From positions 432,643-496,642 of the forward strand of contig NW_019773936.1 of assembly GCF_001039355.2 (NCBI RefSeq): 64,000 bases of DNA, written 5' to 3'. A program made the position numbers and the translations under genes. This document shows positions 45,508 to 64,000 of this stretch, in pieces. Below the pieces are notes generated by a model. The model was not told where the DNA came from. It was given only the letters and a program-made list of their open reading frames with translations, and ran no database searches. Numbering within the stretch: position 1 is the stretch's first letter; each line of letters starts with the position of its first letter. This DNA comes from Lingula anatina. Lineage: Eukaryota > Brachiopoda > Lingulata > Lingulida > Lingulidae.

Positions 45508-48500
45508 ACCAATCGAAAGTGAAACTCGACAAACCGCTATGAGTAGAAATTCAATGTGTTCAAGTGAAGGATGTTAGAAGATGTTAGAGTTAGAAAAGCT
45601 ATATATACGATATACCCGCCAAAATGAATTTTCTGCAGGGAAAAAGCAATTTTCTGCTACTTGATAATAATTGCTCAACCCTTTCCTGTTTTTCGATTCT
45701 ATGATTTAGTTCTAAATTACTGCCATTTTGAACACCATGTCTTTCTGTAAAATTCAGAAGTAATTCTCGACGTCGGAAGTTTAATTTTTTAAGGTCTGAA
45801 TTGGGAAACGTATGGAGCTTTGCAGAATATGTATGAACGTGACTTTGGGTAACTTAAAAAAAGCGCACAGTATACCTTTTAGGATGTATTAAGGTAGGAC
45901 TGCAGGTTGGAGATATTATCCTAAATTAAAGATCTAAGCTTTTTTTTATTCCTGATGCATTTATTTAATGTATCTTCAAAACATCTAATTATGCTTGAAA
46001 CACAGCTCCAAGTTCATCGTGTGACGTAAAATTGGGATTTTTGGGGCAAAAATGTATTTTTGGTTTCCTGATTTCCTCAGGCACCTGGAAAGCTATAAAC
46101 ATGCTTTTAATGGTATTATAACACTTGAACAAAATACTACAAAAGGGGTTCGGGGATTTTTCTTTAAAGACTTACAGTTGATTTTGTCTATAAAAACGTG
46201 ATTTTTAACCCTATTTGAGTACAGATCCCCTGAATCTCTCGGGCAATTGGTTCCGAGGGAATCTACCTTTGGACAAGGTCAGTGTGTTTATCGGTAACTG
46301 GTTTGAACACAAAATATCACATTCGTGTGATATCCATGATACTTTCTTTAATTTATGTTTCTTTTTTTAATTTTAGCATCAGAATTAATCTAGACAGCAA
46401 GCCTGGTAGATAAACCAGAGAAAACCTTTCACATTGCTACATTTTAACGCAAAAAGGAATGATCTGGTAAACAATAAATTTCCAATTGCAGGACGATGCC
46501 ATCGTACCAATTCTTGGCAAAAGCCCTGTATTATTGCCAACACCACACCGCAAATTTTATAGTAAAATTAAATGTAACAGTTGGTAAAATGGAAATTGAA
46601 GAAAGAGGAAAATCTGCAGAAGTGAAGTTTTCTGTCACAAATTCCAAAATATGTCCATTAAAAACAAACGAGATTCAACGTTTATAAAAGATAAAAATTT
46701 TATTCATATGAAATTAACAACAATGCTGCCATAGAAAATGACAGAATGAAATGTGCATACAAAGTATACATGCACTCAAGTCTGGGGCAGTAAACATATA
46801 TTCGGTCCTTGCAAGATCACATTCTGCACAAATAATAGGGCAATGAAGTGTCCTTTGCATGTGCACAATAATACTATGTATATAAGTGTTACCGTACAAT
46901 GTATCATGACAACACAACTTTGCACATCCTTGGTTCATTATATGATTGCCAAATAAAGCCTACCAAAAGTGTCTTTCCCATTTGCCCATTTCCCTTGTTT
47001 GAGTTATTCCACAGGGAACCGAAAAAATGAACACCGAGTCTTTCCCTTGCTACTTAGGTGACTGCTGGGTACACCCAAAAACAAACCAGAAAACCATGTT
47101 GACAGTTGAAGTCCCTATCGATTAGACCAACCAAACCATGAGCAATATCTTACTTGTTCCTGGAAGTAATTAAACATACTGGAATCCCACAAACTTCAAA
47201 TCTCGCTTGTGTGCCCTATTGCAATTAATAATGCATATTTCCTTAATATGAGTAATGAAATACATTGCAGCTGCTCCTGATACCATATTTATGATTAAAA
47301 GGATAGTCTCATTACATGCATAAGTCAAATGATACTTAAAAGTGTGCTTTTAGCCAATTAAGTGTACAAAAGAAATTACAGGTATTGTTGCAGGAATGTT
47401 TACAGGGAAACAAATACATGATACCAGATGGCAACATACATATATTAATTTCATATCTGAATATTTGCTTTTATTAAAAGTAATATCATCAATTTATAAA
47501 GTGGAAAACCTAAACAAAAAGTGTACATAGAGCTGTCAACAATGTGGATAGAACCCTGATCATATACTGACTGGCCACCAGTATGACATGTATGCATTTA
47601 ATTCACCTTCCATGATCTATGTCCCGATTCCATTATAATACTGGAATGTCTACCAGTAGGCTGGTTTGGCCGAATTCTGTGTGCATATGTCCTGACAACA
47701 ATGCACAGACCAAAAATTTGTACATATACATAGTTTACATCACCATCATAACTAAATGAGACGGAGAAATGCATAGCATAACTTAAAGTACCTCAATAAT
47801 TAAAAACAATATTATATATTTATTTATAACAAATATCTAAATATATGAATTGATATAATCTATAGACACACAAAACCTTCACCAAAATCTTGTTTTTTAG
47901 CATTCCATATAAAATGTAAACACTTTTCTAACAGGGCATGTTAAGTAGTTAATGGATTGATGGCAACTTAATTGATCAATACTCAACTGTTATCTACCAA
48001 AAATCCTCACCTTTATAATTATTACACAATGGAAGGTTCAAAAGCTGCTGCTTTCTTTAAATTCATGCAGTGAAGGACTTGTCTAGAGAGGTCTACAGCC
48101 CAATCCACTATGAAATGAGGTGTGAGCAAAAAGTGCTTCCACTCCTTCACAAACACAAACTTAAAAAGCAAATATCCCTTATCATGTGATACAGCACCAA
48201 TATACAGAATATAATTACCACTCTGAAGAGCCACTAATGTATGTCTAAAATGTTCAGCAAAAATAATAGCAATGGAATAATAGAAATTATGTGACTTTTT
48301 CAAATTCTTTTTTCATTTTATACATATAACATATATGTAACGAACTGATTCAATCTCTGAGACTGTCACAGTGGAATATTGAGAACTGGAATGACTGCCT
48401 GCTATTACAGATTAAATGCTACTATGCATTAAATAATACACATAATTTTCTAAAATGAAAATAATTATAATATTTATAACCACGCTGTGTTTAATCCACC

Positions 48501-48542
48501 ACCTCTAATAAGATACCTAGAACTATTGATATTATTTACTAA
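45508..48542. other. Intergenic region between esterase 2 and the elongase
   Basis: Convergent 3' ends. Its right part should include the 3' UTR of the minus-strand elongase. I see no further exon, and the short open frames here have no supporting features. Confidence 0.6.
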
Positions 48543-49869
48543 TTACTCAGACTTAGCAGGCCTTTTATGTATATAGGCCTTATGGTAAAAATTCATGAAA
48601 AGTGATGTCATGCCCAATCCATATAAAAATCCATAAATACAGAAACCATGGTAAACATAACCTACACCTGCAAAGACAAAATCTATGAAAAACTGCAGTA
48701 TCTGTAGTTGTGTGAGATTCTTTTTCCACTCTAATGAGATATTGGGATGCCAAGCTGTCATGCCATAATAGAAGTATAGTACTACATGTACAAATGAGTT
48801 AATGGCAAGAATAGGAGCAATGGCAGGCCATGGAACATAACGACAGGCAAAGTCACTAAGGAGCAACATGGAGCTGTGATGGTACACGTGGAGGAAGGAA
48901 ATCTGTCGCTGCTTATGCCGTAGAATCATGAACACTGTGTCTAGTAGCTCAATGGTCTTGGTGATCCAGTATGTGAAGTAGAATGGGGCCAGCAAGTGGC
49001 TGGGGGATTTGTCATAGATGTGAGGGCTATGTAGCAACCCATACATGAATCCTAATAATGTTACTGAGCTTAATAGACAGCAAACTAAGTTGTAAACCAC
49101 CAACACCTAAAAATAAAAGAAAACATGTTATGTAATTAAATGTGATATTCTTTTTTAAAAAAAGCTTAAGGCTGTGATCTTAAATGAATAAGAAAACTCA
49201 TTGTGCCAAAGTACACAAATGGTTAAATTTCATATATGTGCAACTGAAGAGAGATTAAGGAGTAACAGAAATCATCCAAGATGGCCTAAAGCAGTCACTT
49301 AGATAACCATTATATCTTCCTGATGTTTTAGAAAAATATAAGTAGGTGTACGTGTTTTACAGTTTTTATTACTGGTTTTGTTTAATGTAATTGTAAGATG
49401 CACCCTTTTAAGGTAAACTGTGATCAGGAACATTGATTTTTATATTGTTAATTCAGAAAAAAATCTTAGCTTCAACCACCTGTATTGAGAAAGATAAGTA
49501 ACTTTGAAGGATGTTAACAGATGAAAATATAATTTGGGGGCATTGTCAAATGTGTATAAAGTAGGAATACATGATCATGTACTAGCTAGTAACTGTACTA
49601 GTATTCACAGTACCTTCAGTGAAAGCATACATAAACGAGGACACAAAGTCATGCCAATTCATACATGTACTTACCGGACGAAGTGTTAAAGGTTTTGTAT
49701 TTTGCTGCCATTTTGACCTGAACACAACGAGTATGATATAGACGCAGAATATAGGCATGGATGGCAGATGAAGAACTTTGTTTATAAAGTTCATATATCC
49801 CTTCAACTGCACACTCCCTGCCCCATTGCTGGATTCATTGCCCAGCCCTACATCTGCTTCTGATGCCAT
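48543..49869 (-). CDS. Very-long-chain fatty acid elongase (ELOVL family)
   Basis: Two exons on the minus strand, 49869-49675 and 49106-48543, joined in phase 0, encode 252 residues. The ELO signatures are all present: KTIELLDT, QISFLHVYHH (histidine box at residues 138-142), NSFVHVVLYFYYG and LTQLQILQF. Several hydrophobic segments fit a multi-pass ER membrane protein, and the C-terminus (KRPAKSE) is lysine-rich as in ER-retained members. The enzyme should catalyse the condensation step that adds two carbons from malonyl-CoA to a long acyl-CoA. The pattern is closest to the ELOVL2/4/5 group, but substrate chain length cannot be read from the sequence. It is divergent from IFT56, with start codons about 560 bp apart. 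Confidence 0.93.
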
Positions 49870-50430
49870 CTTTCAATGAACAATAAAAAGAAACAAAAAT
49901 ATATTAATTCACAGAGACGTGATGCATTTTGCGTCACCCTCGCCAAGCGTGAAGTTTCAAACTGAATCTCTATGCGGTGGGTTACTTACTACAGTTTCGT
50001 TTCGTTCACGCACACAAATTATGAAATAGCACCTTTTTATTTAAATTTACACCAAAAGATACTTCCACCATCTAACATAGCCTCGAGAGTTTAAAGTACA
50101 GGTTGTTTTGAGGCCTTACCTGAGATAAATACCTAGCTTGCAAGGTCGAAACTTGAGGCAACCCACCCTCCTCAACCACTTTAACCGGAAATCACGACCT
50201 ATTTATCGTGCACATGCGTACTTATTCAAACCGGATTTGAAAACGAGGCTGCATTCCTGACGACGAGAAACAAGCTTGGTGCCTTGACTTGAGAAGCGGC
50301 TGATATTATCACCTCTCCCCCAGCTGCAACTCAAACGGGAGATTGAAAACACAACTAAAGCCGGAGAAGCTTATGTGGGCGCCTAGTTAATCCAACTTGA
50401 TTGTTGTCGTTAAAAGAATATCGGTGCAAA
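49870..50430. promoter_or_regulatory. Shared divergent promoter region, ELOVL / IFT56
   Basis: About 560 bp separate the two start codons, so both promoters and 5' UTRs must share this interval. G+C is higher than in the surroundings and there is no TATA box at a sensible place, as expected for a housekeeping-type bidirectional promoter. A GGCAAC half-site of an RFX X-box type occurs near 50157; a full X-box was not found. Confidence 0.5.
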
Positions 50431-59828
<9,398 letters not shown>

Positions 59829-61564
59829 GCCAGAACCACAGCCAATATAAATACTGTTAAGATGGAGTCCGTGGATAGTTCTGACACTGACATTATTATC
59901 TTAAGTCATAGTGAACTCAGAAAAAAAGCAGGGAGAAAATTAGTTCTGTAGACGTACAAATGTAAATCATTCCATTTTATTCCAATATAGAAATGGGATA
60001 AGTAAGCACCTTTAGAAACCTAAAAAAATGTCAGTCCCATGATCCATGGGCAGAAGAAATTTCAGACTTTTTGATAATTAGTAAGAGGTACTGTAAGAGG
60101 TTACCGTAACTTTTACTTGCAAACATTTTCTAGATGTAAAAAAATGCATCAATATTTATAAGGGTTTTTCATTAATTTTTTTTTGTATGTTAATTGTTTT
60201 ATCAAGTAATTTTTCAGATACATAGTTGCAAAACATGATTTGTCCAAAGATAATCAATTCGCCGAAAGAAAGCTTTTCATTGTAAAAAAAGTTGTAAGCT
60301 CAAACTACTGTTTGTATATAAACAAAATGTTTCATTGTGCTGTGTAAATAAATCATTTTACTTACTTAAAAGATGCATTTGAAGTCGAACTTTTTTTGTT
60401 ACAAAAGCCAACCAAATGGCACAATATAGTTTCAAATAGCATAACTTAGAGAAATACCAAAGGACATTGTTTCATATTACCCTAAAAATGATATTTGAGT
60501 GGATTTTTCTGCTTGCTTTCTGTGCCACAAAAATGTGGCAGCTATTAAACATTTTTTGACGAACTCGTAATGTATTTACATTTTGATGCATTTTGCAAAA
60601 TACTTCAACTGAAATTAAGATGAAAACAAAAAATGCAGTTTGGAAGTTTATAGCCAACAACAGATGCAACAGTGCTGTTAAGGATATGGACAAAGGCTGA
60701 TGAGAATGGATGATATACAGGCAGATCAAAGTACATTATACAGTGTGTGTATGTAATCAGTTGAAATCCAAAAATTATTTGTACAGACAAAATTGATTCA
60801 TTATAACACTAATAACTAATAATAACAATATTTATTTCATAAAAAGTTATTTTTGTTACAACTTCCTCACATCCTCCAAAATTACATCAACTTTTGTAAA
60901 AGAAATTGTCATTGTGTGGGTTATTAAATATTCATTCAATCCTTTGCTTTGCCCGTCCTGTGGACCAATGTCTTGTGTTTTCTGCCTTCAGTTGTTTTCC
61001 ACTGTCTCATTTTGTTTTACATGTTCTACACTATCCCATTGGCATATCATCCATGCTTCTATTTTTACTGTCAAATCATTCATTGGGTATATATACCATT
61101 ATATAGTCAGCAAGGTTTCTTTTTCATTCATCCATGATTATTCTATCTTATCAATACTACATGCTGGATCCTGTGAGATAGTGAATGCATACTGGAAGCA
61201 TCGTGGGTGTGCAAAAACTTCAGAGCATTCTTTCATGACTTGGATAATTCTCATGTTTTTGCATAGTTTTTAGATATAAATTCTATTTCGTATAAAAATA
61301 TTGGACATTCTTAAGTGAGATATGCTTGCGTATGCGTACTCAGTTAGCTTGTGACATGCGGCTGTGACAGCCTAAATTGATGCGATATATTTGCTATCAA
61401 AATCAGTCAAAAAACAAACACAGTTTGTTGCTCGAGTAGTTATACATTATTTTGCAATGGAGTTGCAAACTTTTATGGGAAATATATTGATTTTGTAACT
61501 TAGTTACACACTTGTATGAATCAAAGTTGATAATAGCTCGCTGCATGCCAAACTTGGAATCAAG
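59829..61564. other. IFT56 3' UTR and intergenic sequence
   Basis: AT-rich. The first ~530 bases are the probable IFT56 3' UTR. No exon or RNA gene recognised in the rest. Confidence 0.55.
60347..60352 (+). terminator. Poly(A) signal AATAAA
   Basis: An AATAAA about 520 bases after the IFT56 stop; the likely 3' processing signal. Confidence 0.5.
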
Positions 61565-61822
61565 ATGGTGACAGAAAGCACGTGTAGCAGTGCTATTAAT
61601 TCACCGGGCCCTTCAAAACCCGTGTTAGATAAGAGTGATGAGGAAGTGAGGGTAAATAAAATGAAAACAAGAACAGTAAAAGGGAAACAAGATAACGCTG
61701 TCAAAGCCAAATCTAGTGATAAGAGAAACAGCAATGAATATCTTTCTATCATGAAAAATATTGTAGTGCCTGGGGTCAGAGGTCACTGTGGTAGTTCTGA
61801 CCTAGGCCGGAGGCAGATGTAG
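61565..61822 (+). CDS. Small hypothetical ORF, lysine/serine-rich
   Basis: An 85-residue open frame starting ATG, strongly charged (KMKTRTVKGKQDNAVKAKSS), with no recognised domain. It could be a first exon or part of a decayed mobile element, given its neighbours to the right. Coding status is uncertain. Confidence 0.25.
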   Translation: MVTESTCSSAINSPGPSKPVLDKSDEEVRVNKMKTRTVKGKQDNAVKAKSSDKRNSNEYLSIMKNIVVPGVRGHCGSSDLGRRQM

Positions 61823-62008
61823 CAAAGGCACATCTATGACCTACAGTAAGGTGCGCACGCATGACATTGTGCGTGTGTCTTACAAGAGGGGGCGCCATAT
61901 TGAAAGGTTCTCTTTGTGAAGACGTTGTCGTGTGAGCTGAGTGTGACGGGTTTACAAGCTAGTGTGGTGACAGATAACAGTTCAATTACAAAGGTGAGTT
62001 GATTTGCC

Positions 62009-62305
62009 ATGGCCCTGTGCTATAATACACAAGAAACGATGCAGAGACAGGAAACCAAAATTAACAGCGTCGTGGCACGCATGGATACTTTGGAGAAACA
62101 GTACATGTATGGTGTATATGATGAATTTAGTGAGGAGCATCATGAATGTGATGAACAGACTCTGTATGATGAAAGATATGATGATGAAACTTGTACAGAG
62201 ACTCAGAACTGCGAGGCAGGTACTAGTAGTAGTAGCACAAACAGATCTGGGACGGTATTCTCGAAAGGATTCAACGTCGAAAATTTTTCAACTTCCATTC
62301 GTTAA
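62009..62305 (+). CDS. Small hypothetical ORF, acidic with coiled-coil start
   Basis: 98 residues: a heptad-like start (QRQETKINSVVARMDTLEKQ), then a long acidic stretch and a Ser/Thr run. It is reminiscent of the N-terminal segment of transposon-borne proteins, but no family is recognised. It lies between other element remnants. Confidence 0.3.
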   Translation: MALCYNTQETMQRQETKINSVVARMDTLEKQYMYGVYDEFSEEHHECDEQTLYDERYDDETCTETQNCEAGTSSSSTNRSGTVFSKGFNVENFSTSIR

Positions 62306-62836
62306 AAAACGATTCCTGGTATTCTTGAAGCTATCGAAACGAATACGATTCGAATAAGAATAGAATCCTTGTCAAAATTGTGACTTAATTCAACACTCGG
62401 AACACTCCTCTCTCCTGAGGCGAGATAATACATCAAAATAAAGGATTGGAGCGAACAGTTTCCTCATAAAATTCTTCATTATCAAAATTCATGACAGGAA
62501 ATAAAGTCTTGTGTGCTTTAACAATTTATTTAATTGTTTCTTAAAGATAGGTCAAGCAAAATATTTATTATTTAAGATCCAAGTACTGCGTTTTTCCGCG
62601 TTTTGCACCGGCTTTTTTAAGTAGGTCAAACTGGGAATTCCCAGCGCGAGTTTCTCCATGGGAATTACCCTCGAAAAGTGCTTCGACATGGGTGATATCC
62701 CCCTCTATTTTCTCGACATTGAAGCGGTGACATTAAAAACAAATCATACAGATATTTCAGAATACACTTCAACTAATAAAATAAATGAACTTTCGTTGTT
62801 GTCATTTTGTTTGTTCGTTTTTTCTTCGAAAAAAAC

Positions 62837-63250
62837 ACAATGTCTCTGAATGAAGGTAAATCTAACCCAATCAGATGCCGAGGTGACAGTATAAAAACCT
62901 TGGCACAGTTTTTCCCGGCGCCAAAAGCGAAGATGGAGCCGTCTAGAAAGAGAGTAAAATTTACAAGCGAAGAAGTTGAAGTTTTGGTAGATGAAGTTGA
63001 AAGGAGAAAAAGTATTTTATTCAGTAAATTCTCAACTACAATAACCAATGAGTCAAAAATTGTGAAATTACGCTAAATACAGAAACAATATGAGGGTGAT
63101 GATTCACTGGATAGGAAAAGGTGGTAACAAAAGAACGAATCCCAGCAGCACAGTACCAAATGCTGTATTGGCAGGCAATGAAGCCAAGGAGAGGTTGAGG
63201 AATGTAAAGATGAATGGAGTCTCCGAAAGAAAGAGAAATGGAAAGAACAA
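62837..63250 (+). pseudogene. Myb/SANT-like (zeste-type) DNA-binding ORF, broken
   Basis: An ATG at about 62838 opens 79 residues ending FTSEEVEVLVDEVERRKSIL and FSKFSTTITNESKIVKLR, then TAA. The FTxEE...LVDEVERRKxxLF pattern is the start of the Myb/SANT-like domain found in zeste-like regulators and Harbinger-type accessory proteins. In the same frame after several stops there is EVEECKDEWSLRKKEKW, matching the third helix of such domains (V-x-x-x-K-x-x-W). The gene is therefore interrupted, probably an element relic. Confidence 0.5.
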
Positions 63251-63329
63251 ACATAAAATTTAAAAGCTACAGGAAAAAAAAGAAGAAGGGTTCAGCTACC
63301 TGAGTACCTATATAAAGAACTTTGTAGAG

Positions 63330-63548
63330 TGCTTGAGCAAGAGGAAAGTGCTTCCCTGTAAGGGACTGCCCCACATCTGTTATGGGGAGAGCAGAAAAAG
63401 GCTGCAAATTTTGCAAATTCAAAACAGATGCGATGGCACCCAATGCTGGTAAAATGGTGTCTTAATCCTAAGTCAATATCCTCATCTGCCTACGACTTCA
63501 TTAGGGATTCGGGGTATTTGTCACTGCCAAGTAGAAAGACTTTGGTCA
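63330..63548 (+). pseudogene. P-element/THAP9-type transposase fragment 1
   Basis: Reading through one stop, the frame gives CRVLEQEESASL, stop, then WGEQKKAANFANSKQMRWHP, a WCLNP segment, SAYDFIRDSGYLSLPSRKTL. This is the RWHP...AYxxLRxSGxLxLPSxRTL block common in THAP/P-element-like transposases of marine invertebrates. Coding similarity ends at 63548. Confidence 0.6.
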
Positions 63549-63825
63549 GTGATGGCGCTAGTCCAAATGGCCATTTGTTGGAACTCCTTTGCTCAACATA
63601 GGATAAGCATGGAAAAAGTGGCTGGAAGAATTTGAAGAGGAACTTACATTGCAGAAAGTTTAAATTGGAGACAAGATAACATGCCTGAAAGAGTAGTGAG
63701 GTAAAGAAATACAATGCAAAACACAAAATTAAATTACCACAAGATAATAGCCACAGAGAAAGAATCAAAAATGTTCAGAAAACTTAATTTGCACAAAGTA
63801 CTAAAAAAAACACTATGCATGTCAC

Positions 63826-64000
63826 ATGCACTGCCAAGAAGAAAGACTTTGTACGAATATGACCATTCTTCAGACATCAGCAGTGGCATCCATCCAGATA
63901 CCACTGACAGGCTTTTGAAGGCAACGAAATTTGACACACTCCAGGTGTACCAGAAGATCATCAGCTTACTCTATGATGAGGTAAAGATAAAGACAGATCT
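63826..64000 (+). pseudogene. P-element/THAP9-type transposase fragment 2 (runs off the window)
   Basis: The frame gives ALPRRKTLYEYDHSSDISSG, then LLKATKF, VYQKIISLLYDEVKIKTDL. This corresponds to the LPSxRTLxDYTH...LLFDEMKIKxDLVY block that follows fragment 1 in the family. The LPxRKTL motif occurs in both fragments, separated by ~280 bp of unrelated sequence, so a local duplication or insertion split the gene. It continues beyond 64000. Confidence 0.6.

Noticed and set aside
46496-46687. Small plus-strand open frame downstream of esterase 2
   Set aside because: 63 codons without domain, promoter or splice partners; chance is sufficient.
50157-50162. RFX X-box upstream of IFT56
   Set aside because: Only a half-site (GGCAAC) is present; the GTNRCC half at the right spacing is missing.

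Overview
This is eukaryotic, intron-rich DNA with about 37% G+C, consensus GT-AG introns, microsatellites and many decayed mobile elements. The IFT56 orthologue, an ELOVL elongase and large secreted multidomain proteins point to a marine invertebrate. My best guess is a non-vertebrate deuterostome (hemichordate, echinoderm or amphioxus type), but the sequence does not settle it. Two single N bases (1071, 5570) each close the first copy of a direct repeat, so both look like assembly joins.

Layout: (1) 1-2237: no recognised gene; a 205-bp direct repeat ending at an N. (2) 2238-14644 (+): the 3' 13 exons of a very large secreted protein (at least ~3,170 residues) built from about 17 tandem beta-sandwich-like modules; its 5' exons were not found. 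(3) 14645-19001: intergenic, with a TA-flanked MITE that supplies a poly(A) signal, a poly-T tract, an (AT)n tract and a second inverted-repeat element. (4) 19002-30334 (+): a complete 21-exon gene, every splice phase checked, for a ~1,704-residue secreted protein. Its order is signal peptide, beta-rich region with a CxxCYA motif, furin-type site, ComEC-like metallo-beta-lactamase fold, Hedgehog signalling-domain homologue, peptidase-M15-like domain and cysteine-containing tail. All three hydrolase-type folds have lost some metal ligands. This is the most unusual object in the window.

(5) 31.5-35.4 kb: a segment homologous to 39.9-40.5 kb, interrupted by a gag-only LTR element with 258-bp LTRs and a 4-bp target duplication; the other copy preserves the empty site. 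(6) 35.68-36.37 kb: a TIR element. (7) 36775-39623 and 41761-45507 (+): two tandem alpha/beta hydrolases (HSL/acetyl-esterase type, 320 residues each) whose eight coding exons match in length to the base. (8) 48543-49869 (-): a two-exon very-long-chain fatty acid elongase, divergent from (9) 50431-59828 (+): the IFT-B subunit IFT56/TTC26 (17 exons, 557 residues), with a candidate alternative last exon. (10) 61.5-64 kb: small unassigned ORFs, a broken Myb/SANT-like ORF and fragments of a P-element/THAP9-type transposase running off the right edge.

The genes do not form a pathway. The biology is one extracellular repeat protein, one unusual extracellular Hedgehog-related multidomain protein, a duplicated esterase pair, a lipid elongase and a ciliary transport subunit.
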